This document shows positions 1 through 8,000 of a DNA stretch of 18,630 bases, in pieces (the first letter of the stretch is position 1; the number at the start of each line of letters is the position of its first letter). This DNA comes from an uncultured Prevotella sp. GTDB taxonomy: Bacteria > Bacteroidota > Bacteroidia > Bacteroidales > Bacteroidaceae. The position numbers and the translations under genes are program-made. The notes under the pieces are model-generated. The model ran no database searches and was not told the origin of the DNA. It saw nothing but the letters and a program-made list of their open reading frames with translations. The stretch spans positions 1 through 18,630 of the forward strand of contig CAJOHP010000017.1 of NCBI GenBank assembly GCA_905234355.1, written 5' to 3'.

Positions 1-1
1 A

Positions 2-65
2 CATATAATTACCATATAATTAATCATATAATGACTACGCGCAGCAATTAATGGATAATTAATGG
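2..65. repeat. Phased AT-rich short repeats
   Basis: CATATAAT occurs at 2-9, 13-20 and 25-32, and AATTAATGG at 46-54 and 57-65, so related A/T motifs recur every 11-12 bp. Helically phased A/T tracts can bend DNA. No gene is seen here, and a function (curvature, protein binding, or none) is not shown by the sequence. Confidence 0.45.
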
Positions 66-143
66 TAATTCGTGTTCATCATTTATTTACCAACTTATTA
101 TTTTACGCTTACATAAAACGCCTGTTTTCCGGACACTGGCGGT

Positions 144-240
144 CACGCTGTAGGGACGGGCGGACAGGCATAAAGCCCGTCCCTACAGCGTCCCCCCCGC
201 CTGTGCTTCGGACAGGCATAAAGCCCGTCCCTACAGCGTG
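144..240. repeat. REP-like palindromic element with one left arm and two right arms
   Basis: The left arm CACGCTGTAGGGACGGGC (144-161) is the exact reverse complement of 223-240 (18 bp). Its inner 17 bases also match 175-191. The right-arm module is a 31-bp direct repeat (161-191 and 209-239, period 48 bp). The element can therefore fold in two mutually exclusive ways, with a 13-nt loop or a 61-nt loop. A smaller hairpin (199-204 with 212-217) sits between them. This looks like an intergenic palindromic repeat family with GTAGGGACGGGC / GCCCGTCCCTAC arms. No transposase is present in the window. Confidence 0.8.
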
Positions 241-348
241 CTGTTAATCATTCTTAAAAAATACTTGTTTTTATTTATTTTTGCCCTTTTCTTCCCCTAA
301 GCCCCGTTTATTTGCGCCTAATGACAACTTTTTTTGTTCATTTTCTTG
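241..348. other. Non-coding AT-rich spacer
   Basis: T-rich spacer between the palindromic element and the promoter. TATTTTTG at 276-283 fits the Bacteroidetes -7 consensus but lacks a convincing -33 TTTG at the right distance. I see no gene here. Confidence 0.5.
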
Positions 349-376
349 TTTGGTAAAGAATTATTTCTTATCTTTG
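349..376 (+). promoter_or_regulatory. Bacteroidetes-type sigma-ABfr promoter
   Basis: TATCTTTG at 369-376 is a perfect match to the TAnnTTTG -7 element of Bacteroidetes housekeeping promoters and is followed by the common GCACC context. TTTG at 349-352 lies 16 bases upstream, shorter than the usual 19-21; the overlapping CTTG at 345-348 gives a 20-base spacer and may be the real -33 element. Transcription would start near 383 and run into the leader and the small-gene array. It is the only convincing promoter seen upstream of the giant genes, although the whole 18 kb need not depend on it. Confidence 0.65.
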
Positions 377-691
377 CACCCAAATAGCGGCTTTTTGCGG
401 CCTTTCCACGAGGATTAGCGCCCTTCTGGCTGCCATAAATACTTACTTCCGTGCCCCAGGCACGACCATATACAACCCCGTTATGTCGAACGTTATAAAA
501 CAGCTGAAACGCCTATAAACACAATGGAATCGCCGCCTAACAGCAGTCCATGAGCCGCACACCGGCCGCCGTCTTCTTACTCACCGCGTAGAAGATAGGG
601 AAGAGCATGCCCTATGCTCCCACCTATTATATATATACGCGCGCAAGGACGACAACAGGCACAGGCCCCTACAGCAGTAGCCAACCAGACA
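377..691 (+). other. Leader region with hairpin and short ORFs
   Basis: No ordinary gene is seen. The stretch holds a hairpin (451-463) and a chain of tiny ORFs: 483-518 (11 codons, MSNVIKQLKRL), 524-553 (9 codons, MESPPNSSP) and 550-591 (13 codons, MSRTPAAVFLLTA), the last two overlapping by ATGA. An ORF of 36 codons (607-717) runs into the first MTRRRERAKA gene in another frame. The tiny ORFs may be chance, or a translated leader acting on the downstream genes. Confidence 0.4.
451..476 (+). promoter_or_regulatory. Leader hairpin plus ATATACA box, copy 0
   Basis: GTGCC (451-455) pairs with GGCAC (459-463) around CCA, and is followed by GACCATATACAAC. The arrangement (GC stem, then CATATACA) matches the three elements at 904, 1396 and 1930. 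It lies 20 nt before the ATG at 483. This is the weakest of the four copies because its loop lacks CAAC. Confidence 0.4.
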
Positions 692-772
692 ATGACACGA
701 CGACGCGAGCGGGCTAAAGCCTTTATGGGTTGGACATTAATTAAACGTAGTAATAACAAGAAACAGTTATGA
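692..772 (+). pseudogene. Internally deleted copy of the MTRRRERAKA small membrane protein
   Basis: This 26-codon frame reads MTRRRERAKA, then FMGWTLIKRSNNKKQL. Its first ten residues equal those of the proteins at 964 and 1473. Its C-terminal half resembles the end of the 964 protein (AFGYTLVKYGTRNKS), so the linker and nearly all of both membrane helices, around 75 residues, appear to be missing in frame. The stop overlaps the next start by ATGA (769-772). It could be a decayed paralogue, a translated leader peptide that couples expression of the next gene, or a functional micro-protein. The deletion reading is an inference from alignment to the sibling copies. Confidence 0.55.
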
Positions 773-885
773 ACGATTTGGCTCTTTTCTGGGCATTATG
801 CCTAGTACTCTTGATACCATTTGCAGTGTACAATTACATTGCGCTGCGTCGTGAGCAGCATGAGCAGCGCAAGTCCGGTGCATAG
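769..885 (+). CDS. Small single-pass membrane protein, copy 1
   Basis: A 38-aa protein: a short polar start (MND), a hydrophobic helix at about residues 4-25 (LALFWALCLVLLIPFAVYNY), then a basic tail (LRREQHEQRKSGA). The layout suggests an inner-membrane peptide with a cytoplasmic positively charged C-terminus. The start overlaps the previous stop by ATGA, which implies translational coupling. It is the counterpart of the peptides at 1276 and 1804 by position, size, helix and basic tail, and shares the ending (R)xSGA with the 1804 copy. The family is not recognised. Small membrane peptides of this shape include type I toxins, holin-like peptides and complex subunits; nothing here decides between them. 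Confidence 0.6.
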   Translation: MNDLALFWALCLVLLIPFAVYNYIALRREQHEQRKSGA

Positions 886-903
886 CCCCACAGGCAATCC
901 TGA

Positions 904-921
904 GCCGTCGGCAACGATGGC
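904..921 (+). promoter_or_regulatory. Hairpin plus ACATACA box, copy 1
   Basis: GCCGTC (904-909) pairs with GATGGC (916-921) through six pairs, one of them G·U, around the loop GGCAAC. It is followed by CACTACATACAGAACA. It sits between the stop at 885 and the start at 964. No T-run follows, so it does not look like a rho-independent terminator. Comparison with the copy at 1930 shows a compensatory T-A to C-G change. Confidence 0.5.
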
Positions 922-963
922 CACTACATACAGAACAAAACAAACAAAGTCAACAAGTCAGCA

Positions 964-1272
964 ATGACACGACGACGCGAGCGGGCGAAAGCCCAAAACA
1001 CGATGAACAAGCAGCTGCAGGCCGCAGCACCGGTGGAGACACCCGCCGTCCGGCCAGCAGCGAGCACAACGGAGAAGGACGAGGCGCTGATGCAACTCGG
1101 CAAGTACTTCTTCGGACTCTCTCAGCTAACCTTCGGAGGTGCGGTGCTCACCACAGTGCTCGACTTCGAATCAGAGAAAGTCTCAATATTGCTAAATGGC
1201 TTATGGTCCACTGCCGCACTCGCGGCTTTCGGATACACGTTAGTCAAGTATGGAACAAGAAACAAAAGTTAG
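964..1272 (+). CDS. Small two-helix membrane protein, copy 2
   Basis: A 102-aa protein with a strongly basic start (MTRRRERAKA), a flexible Ala/Pro/Thr-rich stretch (residues 15-36), the conserved EKDEALMQLGK segment (37-47), and two hydrophobic segments at about 47-66 and 73-94, joined by a short acidic turn (DFESEK). The probable topology is N-in, C-in at the inner membrane. An A-rich sequence precedes the ATG, as is usual in Bacteroidota. M14 (MNKQLQ) is a possible alternative start, but MTRRRERAKA is shared by all three copies. The two-helix core resembles short uncharacterised Bacteroides membrane proteins (LGKYF...FGG pattern, perhaps DUF6722-like), which I cannot confirm. A partner peptide follows after 3 nt. 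Function unknown. Confidence 0.75.
   Translation: MTRRRERAKAQNTMNKQLQAAAPVETPAVRPAASTTEKDEALMQLGKYFFGLSQLTFGGAVLTTVLDFESEKVSILLNGLWSTAALAAFGYTLVKYGTRNKS
983..994 (+). other. GNRA-tetraloop hairpin in the conserved 5' end of the copy-2 gene
   Basis: GGGC-GAAA-GCCC is a perfect 4-bp stem with a GNRA loop inside the coding sequence. The same hairpin is at 1492-1503. The 711-722 copy (GGGCTAAAGCCT) keeps the stem with a G·U closing pair but has a UAAA loop. It also encodes RAKA, so protein conservation alone could explain it. Confidence 0.35.
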
Positions 1273-1275
1273 AAT

Positions 1276-1383
1276 ATGGAACTGGCTTATCTCTTTGCAT
1301 TCATGGGCGCTTTTGCAACCATAGGCAGCATTTATATGCTCGTCATCATGCACCGCGAGCGGCGTGATGCCCGCACACCCTGA
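1276..1383 (+). CDS. Small single-pass membrane protein, copy 2
   Basis: A 35-aa protein starting MELAYLFAFMG, with a hydrophobic helix at about residues 2-23 and a basic tail MHRERRDARTP. It lies 3 nt after the stop of the two-helix gene, so the two are surely co-transcribed and probably translationally coupled. The sibling at 1804 shares MELAY(L/F)FA and the (V/I)MHRERR junction, evidence that this very short frame is a real gene. The final residues differ from copies 1 and 3 (DARTP against xSGA), consistent with a shift in the last codons. Unknown function; it may form a complex with the two-helix partner. Confidence 0.65.
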   Translation: MELAYLFAFMGAFATIGSIYMLVIMHRERRDARTP

Positions 1384-1395
1384 CGCGCACCACGA

Positions 1396-1410
1396 GCGGC
1401 CAACAGCCGC
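1396..1410 (+). promoter_or_regulatory. Hairpin plus ACATACA box, copy 2
   Basis: GCGGC (1396-1400) pairs with GCCGC (1406-1410) around the loop CAACA, followed by CACTACATACAGACAACA. The stem differs in sequence from the copies at 904 and 1930 yet stays fully paired, and the position (13 nt after the stop of the small gene) is conserved. No T-run follows. Confidence 0.5.
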
Positions 1411-1472
1411 CACTACATACAGACAACATATTATTAAAGAAACAGAAACAACAACCACAGTCACAGTCAGCA

Positions 1473-1772
1473 ATGACACGACGACGCGAGCGGGCGAAAG
1501 CCCAACACACGATGAACAAGCAGCTGCAGGCCGCACCACAGGTGGAAGCACCCACAGCACGGCAGGCAGCGAGCACAAGGGAGAAAGACGAGGCGCTTAT
1601 GCAACTCGGCAAATTCTTCTATAGCTTAGCAAGTCTCACCTATGCTGGTGCAGTATTAACAACACTGCTCGACTTCAAGGTAGACAAGACGATGACCTTG
1701 CTATTTGCGACTTGGGCAACCGTTGCTCTCGCAATACTTGAACATACGTTTGCGAGACGATCAAACAGTTAA
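1473..1772 (+). CDS. Small two-helix membrane protein, copy 3
   Basis: A 99-aa paralogue of the protein at 964. The first 20 residues differ at one position only (QHT for QNT). The Ala/Pro-rich linker is looser, EKDEALMQLGK is identical, and both helices (about 47-66 and 71-90) are kept with many substitutions, for example LTYAGAVLTTLLDF against LTFGGAVLTTVLDF. The tail HTFARRSNS is basic. Hydrophobicity is kept while the sequence varies, which indicates selection on a membrane protein. A 31-nt A-rich gap separates it from the downstream peptide gene. Function unknown; the weak resemblance to small Bacteroides two-helix families is a guess. Confidence 0.75.
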   Translation: MTRRRERAKAQHTMNKQLQAAPQVEAPTARQAASTREKDEALMQLGKFFYSLASLTYAGAVLTTLLDFKVDKTMTLLFATWATVALAILEHTFARRSNS

Positions 1773-1803
1773 AAAACTGGTAGTAATAAAAAAATAAGGA
1801 ATT

Positions 1804-1908
1804 ATGGAGTTAGCATATTTCTTTGCAGCCGTCGGAGCTTTAGCCTCCATGGGCATTGTCTACAACCTCGTGGTCATGCACCGCGAGCGCCGCAACTCCG
1901 GCGCATAG
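1804..1908 (+). CDS. Small single-pass membrane protein, copy 3
   Basis: A 34-aa protein starting MELAYFFAAVG, with one hydrophobic helix (residues 2-24) and the basic tail MHRERRNSGA. It is preceded by an A-rich translation-start region (AATAAAAAAATAAGGAATT). It is a clear paralogue of the 1276 peptide. Its spacing from the upstream two-helix gene is wider than in the other cassettes, so coupling is weaker. It is the last small gene before the hairpin at 1930 and the giant gene at 2019. Family and function are not recognised. Confidence 0.65.
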   Translation: MELAYFFAAVGALASMGIVYNLVVMHRERRNSGA

Positions 1909-1929
1909 CCGCAACAGGTCCGACCACGA

Positions 1930-1956
1930 GCCGCCCCCAACGGCGGCCACCATATA
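1930..1956 (+). promoter_or_regulatory. Hairpin plus ATATACA box, copy 3, upstream of the giant gene
   Basis: GCCGCC (1930-1935) pairs perfectly with GGCGGC (1942-1947) around CCCAAC, then CACCATATACATAACA follows. This is the strongest stem of the four and lies 71 nt before the ATG at 2019, so it should be in the 5' untranslated part of the giant-gene message if transcription reads through. I found no good TAnnTTTG box between 1909 and 2018. It could equally be a processing site or a barrier that protects the downstream RNA. Confidence 0.5.
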
Positions 1957-2018
1957 CATAACAAAAGATACATCAATCAATTTTAACATATTATTCATTA
2001 ACTAACAACAAAAAGCGT

Positions 2019-5000
2019 ATGAAAAAAATCATTCACAGATTTTTGCCGCTCGTCGCTGCGATGCTACTCGCACCGATGAGCTCATGGGCTTACTCGTTCT
2101 CGGGTGACGGACACTCAGAAGGCACTGCCTTCCGGCTTGACACGGAGGCTCAACTGATTGAGTTTGCCACTGCCCAGAACGCTGGTGAATTTGCTGGCTA
2201 CCAATACGCGTACGGAGAAGTGTACGTTAAGCTGGGAGCCGACATCACCATCACCAGTCCCTCCTTTACGCCCATAGGCAAGTATTCGGAGTATCCCTTC
2301 AAGGGACACTTCGATGGTGACTACTGGAAGATCAGTGGTACAATCACCCGTGATGGCGACTACAGTGGTCTCTTCGGTTATGTAGGCAAAGGCGAAGATG
2401 CTCAGATGCCTGAGATCAAACGCCTCAAAATCGATGGTCTCACTGTCACCACCACCGGTTCCAATGCTGGTATCCTGGCTGGCTCGGTGGACAAGGGCAC
2501 AATCAGCAACATCCAAGTCAAAAACAGCTCTGTCACCACCTCGGGCTCCAGCAAGAAGAACATCGGCGGACTCATCGGTGTGATGACTGCCGGCTCCATC
2601 ACCGGATGTACGCTCGACAATGTCCAGGTCGACGGCGGCACCAACTACAACGTGGGTGCCATCCTCGGCAACAAGGGCGTAGGCACCTCGATGTCGATGA
2701 ACAGCTACGACGTCCAGACCACTATTAAATATGGTGGCGGTGCTTTCATAAACTACTGGGACACCCGTAAGGCCGACGTGGCCGTCATGCTCACCAACAC
2801 ACCCGACGCGAAGCCCGGTATTGCCATCGGCAACGAGAACGTCGGTGGCCTCAAGACCTACGACATCGGTACCGACGGTACTGACTATCGCGCCATGTAC
2901 AAGACCACGTTGCTCACCGCCAGCGTCTCGGGCACCTATGTCTATTGCTTCGGCAATGCCGTCATACCCGCATGGGCTTCCATCACCATCAAGGACGAGA
3001 CGGTGACCATCCCCCACGAGGTCTATGCAGGCTCCGAACCCACCACGCTGACTCAGTTCCAGGACGCTGCCAACGACGTGACCACCTTCATCGTGTGGAA
3101 TCCTGAGACGCCCGCCGATCCGGGTGCCGTCAAGGGTACCGTCTATCTGCGTAATGGCGACAAAATAGACGAGTCGAATCTCTACACCATCGATAAGTTC
3201 GATATCAATTCGGTCGATGCTCAGGCTACATGGACCCTCAACCCCACCGAGTTCATCTACAACGGCGAGGCTCAGTACCCCACGACCGTCGAGCTGAAGG
3301 TCAAGGACTGCAAGGTTGCCGAGCACGACCTCGTGGCTATGGCCGACTTCGCTACCCACTTCGACAAGACCTACGAGACCGAAGGTGGTGCTGCCATCGC
3401 CGAGGGCGACATCAAGAATGTGGGCAAATACCTCGTGGTCATCACGGCTAAGGGTTCCAGCGACAAGTTCACAGGCACGGTCAAAAGCGGCCCGTTTGAG
3501 ATCAAGAAGCTTGTGCTCCACCAGAACACAGCGGGAACGGCTGGCTATGTCACCTTCGACGACATAGCCCCCTATACCTACAGCAATGCACAGAAGAAGC
3601 CCACGCCCGGCATCACCTATATCGTGAAGCCTGCCGAAGGCACCAACCCTGCCAAGACTGAGACGCTTGCAGGCAGCAACATGACCTTCTCCTATGATAA
3701 AAACATCAACGCATGGGAGGCTGCAGGCGAGCAGGACGACACGGAGAACAACAAGCCTACCGTCTCGGTGGAGACCATCACCCTGGCCAACCCCAACGTT
3801 GAGCTGCCTGCTTCTCCCAAGCTCCAGACCAACTTCCGCATCTTGCGCCGCCAGCTCACCGACGATGGTGTCGCCTTCGACTACAAGCACGAGACTATGG
3901 GCGCATTCACTGACTATGAATATGACGGCGAGAACGCCGGCCAGGATGCTGTTTCAGGTTTCGACTACACTAGCGCCGACGCCGTCAGGTTCATTCAGGG
4001 TCATGGCGGCCTTCTGGATAGCGACCCCGTTGTCTCCTACAATATGACCATCACTACCGACTACCTGTACAGCTGGTACGGCCTCGATGCCAACAGCAAT
4101 GGTCAGTGGGACGACGCAGAAAAGACCTCTGGGAATGGCACTGAGATCCGTAACGTGCTCTACAACGGCGACAACGTAGTGTCCTACACCCTCGTCATCA
4201 CTGGTGTCAACAACTTCAAGGGCACCCATCAGATCACCCGTAAGATCACTCCGCGCAGCCTCTCATACGGACCTACGGTGGACATCAAGCCTGCGGTCTA
4301 CAACACGCAGGAACAGCAGGCTACGCAGTTCTCCAACTGGAAGAACGACATGGGCAACGATATGACTATCAGCTCCACCAATCCCTACAGCACCGGCGAT
4401 CATAACAACGATTTCTGGGTGTCAGAGAGACAGCCGGGCACTAACGCAGGCAATTACAACGTGACCATCACTGCATCGCCTCACGGCAACTACACGGGCT
4501 CCTACACCTTCAGCGGAGGATTTGTTATCGTTAAGAAACAGCTCGCCAACAACGACAACATCAACTACGTGAACCACGATGGCCCCATCGCTTATCTCTT
4601 CAAGCAGCCTGATGCCTACAACGCATCCAACGTGCCCGTCTACAAGTACACTGGCTCGCCTATCGAGGCTTATCTCAACATCCAGTTCAACTACAACTGG
4701 AAGAACGGAACTGCTCAGGGCGTGGCCGCTGCTGGTTCAGGCGCTGGCATCGATAACATCGACCTTGAGCTCGGTATCGACAATGCCAACTCGCTTCGAC
4801 TGCAGTATGCCTACTACTCCAATGAGGGTTGCACCACGCCCGTGGCTCCCGCCGATGTGAAGAACGCAGGCAACTACTGGGTGAAGATCACTCCGGGCGC
4901 CGGCGTGAGCAACTATGAGGGCGAAAAGGTGATGAAGTTCATCATCGAGCCGCAGCACATCAACTCGAAGTACATCAAGGTGGCCTTCGCCGATGCTACT

Positions 5001-8000
5001 GTCGCCGGCAACGAGATTCAGACCAAGGGCTTCAAGAATGGTCTGGAGTACAACAATACGTATCTGGACCCGCAGCTCCACGTCTGGTACGATGACAACA
5101 ACAACAACGTGAAGGACGGCTCTGAGTACGAGCTTATCCTCGGCACCGACTACGACATCCTGTACACCGACTGGCGCAACAATACCTTCGACGGCGTCAA
5201 CGGCAACAAGTGGCCGAAGCACGCACGCCGCGTAGACGTGATGCTCACCGGTAAGGGCAACTGGGACAACGTCAACGACCCCACTGCTCCCGCACTGGAA
5301 GACCAGAATTCCGCCGATGCTAACTATGCTACCACCAAGACGCACGGCAGCTACTATTACGATGCTGCACACACGACCTTTGCCAAGCCTGCTGAGACAG
5401 TAACGGCCAACCTGCAGACCTCTCAGAACGTTGCCTCCGGCATACACTACTGGATTGAACCACGCGACCTCGCCGACGTCAAGCAAGGCGACATTTTCCA
5501 GCAACTTCTGGATCCCAACATGATTTCGTTGGGGGTCAAGGTTGAGAATAACCCTGCTGATGATATGAATGCGACTGCCACGACAAAGTGGGTATATTAC
5601 CAGGGTGGACCCATCTATCTCGGCAGCAATGATATGACTGATACCAACATAGGTGGTCAGATTCTAAAGGCTGCCTCGCACGGAGACGACAGAGATGTCG
5701 TAGGTAATAACGAACCCGACGCCAGAGGCGGTGGTCTAATCCAAAACGTGAAGCGTGACCCCGCAACGGATGCTGTGCTCAGCTACAACACCTGGTTTGA
5801 AAACACGGGCAATGGCAACTACAAAGGACGTCTCAACATGTACTTCCGCATCATGCCCGTGCATATCGGTGGCACCGAGGACAGCTACGACAAGGACGAC
5901 CTGGCCGCCGGCATCACCTACAATCCCGGCTCGGTCATCGACCAGCAGTTCACCGGCAAGTACATCGTGGACCAGGTGGCCAACACCAACCTCTACGACA
6001 ACGACATCACCGACGATCCCTCGACGCCCGAGGATGAGCGCAAGGTGGCTGCCACATCTGACAATACCAGCCTCTGGGTGAACAACTACTCTGCGACGCC
6101 CTACACGCACTACGATCCCATCCAGATCACTCACACTTCCCTCGGCACCCTGACCCGTGGCACCGACTACACCGTCACCTTCGAGGACAGCAAGAAGGCT
6201 GGCACTGCCAAGGTGAAGATCAAGGGTATCGGCAACTACGACTACACCTTCCGCAAGGAGTTTGAGATCGTGAAGATGAAGATTTACGGCATCGACATCG
6301 TCAACGTCGAGCCGCCTCACGTGGGTGTGCTCCTCGACCGTCAGGCCGACGAGAAGATTGTCATCCTCTACGGACGCAACGAGGAGGGTAAGCTCTACCG
6401 TCTCGACAAGGAGCCCTTCAAGGCTCACGCCGACGTGAAGACCCTCTCGTGGGTGAACTCGCTCGCCGAGAACCGCACAGGATGGAAGGCGCTCCCCAAC
6501 GAGACCTACACCGTGAGCGCTTACCTCGAGCTCGATGGTCCCACGGACGCATCCTATGAGTTTGTCGATCCCTTCGACATGCCTTACATTCGCATCAACA
6601 GCCGTGAGGTCAAGGACCAGCTGCACGTCGTAAACAAGGCTACCCTCAACTATGAGTTTGCCAAGACGCCTGCCGACCTCGCCACGCAGTTCAACCATCA
6701 GACACGTCGTCTGACCATCTCCGGCGAGAAGGGCACCGACCTTGTACCCGTGACCACCAACGTGGAGTTCTGGCTCAACAACGACGATCCCGCTGACTAT
6801 ACTCCCGGTGAGCCCGACGGCATACAGCTCGTGCTTCAGGAGGCCATGGCCGACGACATGGGAGAGGATGGCGCTGCAAAGACCGGATTCTTCGCCTACG
6901 AGATTGATCCCTTCGTGGTCAACACCAACCTCACTTCGCGCATCGTGAAGTATCGTCCGTTTGCCGACTTCGAGGCCAAGTATGTGGCAGGCCAGTATGA
7001 GATCTCTAAGGTCAAGGAGGTGGCCATCGGTGCCGACAAGACCTCGAAGTGGTTCATCGCTGCTGCTCCCGCAGTGGGACAGAAGGGCAACCTGCTCTAC
7101 AGCGAGCCCGTCGATGCACTCAGCGAGCTGGCTACCATGCCCGACGCCATCATTCCTACCGCTCAGATAGGCGACCTGGCAGGTCACAACACGACCGCCA
7201 ACGGTGGCAAGATCTTCTACATCAAGACTAAGGCCGACACCGAGGCCGATGCCTACCAGGCTGAGAAGGAGCTGCTCGCTGCCGTAGACTGGCACCTGGG
7301 CAACAACAAGCTCGTGCAGGCCACCAAGGGCACCGACAACTACACACTCGGTAGCACCGACGCCGCAGGTCAGATAGAGGACCTCGGATGGAAGGAGTAC
7401 ACCGGAGCCATCGACCTCACTGCCGACGATGCACACAAGTATGTGACCTATTACTTCGTCTCGCTCGACAACACCGGAGCCTATGAGCACGGCTTCTCGC
7501 CCATCACCAAGTATCGTGCCGAGCACATGCTCGAGCTCGACGCTAAGAAGGAGTGGATGACCTACTTCCATGAGAAGAAGTACACCGACTACGACGGTGT
7601 CACCGAGAAGGATGTGGAAGGCTTCAAGGTTATCGGTGCCGACGTCTACACCGTCACCGCTGCCAATGCCAACGCCGCCACGCTGACCGTCTCCGACGTG
7701 CAGACCATGGTGCCCACCAAGCAGCCCGTGCTGCTGCACACCAAGGCCGACAACGGCAAGATCTACCTGAGCTCGCTGCGCTACAACGCCGCTGAGTGGA
7801 CCGCTACTACCACCGCTACCGAGTTCACCGGTGCAGAGGCAGAGACACAGCCCGACTTCACACAGTACGACTACTTCGTGCTCAACGAGGGTGAGTTTGT
7901 CAAGGTCAACAATCAGGGCACGTCGAAGATCGGTGCCAACAAGAGCTGGCTGCAGTTCGCTGCCGGCAGCTATCCTGCTCTGGCACGTCTGCGCTTCGCA

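Larger units (their letters stand above)
692..1908 (+). repeat. Tandem array of three two-gene cassettes
   Basis: Cassettes begin at 692, 964 and 1473. Each has a gene starting ATGACACGACGACGCGAGCG, then a short single-helix gene, then a GC hairpin. Positions 957-1026 and 1466-1535 are identical except for one base; the 33 bases around the first start (690-721) are also closely conserved. The rest of the genes has diverged, so the array arose by duplication with later divergence or local gene conversion. The first cassette is shorter (272 bp to the next, against 509 bp) because its first gene is internally deleted. Confidence 0.8.

Noticed and set aside
62..247. 61-codon forward frame at the left edge
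   Set aside because: It runs through the palindromic repeat and encodes its repeated peptide (GIKPVPTA); no homology-like features.
276..283. TATTTTTG, a consensus -7 box
   Set aside because: No -33 TTTG at 19-21 bases upstream, and the region is T-rich so chance matches are likely.
607..717. 36-codon ORF ending inside the first MTRRRERAKA gene
   Set aside because: Low-complexity Thr/Tyr/Pro peptide in a competing frame. The MTRRRERAKA frame is shared by all three cassettes, so this is probably chance.
1285..1303. TTATCTCTTTGCA inside the second small peptide gene, resembling a -7 promoter box
   Set aside because: The TAnnTTTG spacing is off by two bases, and it is explained by the codons for LAYLFAF.
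1364..1624. 86-codon ORF overlapping the third two-helix gene in another frame
   Set aside because: Thr/Ala-rich low complexity. The alternative frame has conserved membrane helices and paralogues.
2115..7739. Antisense frames of 591, 255 and 667 codons opposite the first giant gene
   Set aside because: The 591- and 667-codon frames are in-phase complements of a biased coding sequence, with the same shadow composition. The 255-codon frame is equally featureless, with no signal peptide or motif.
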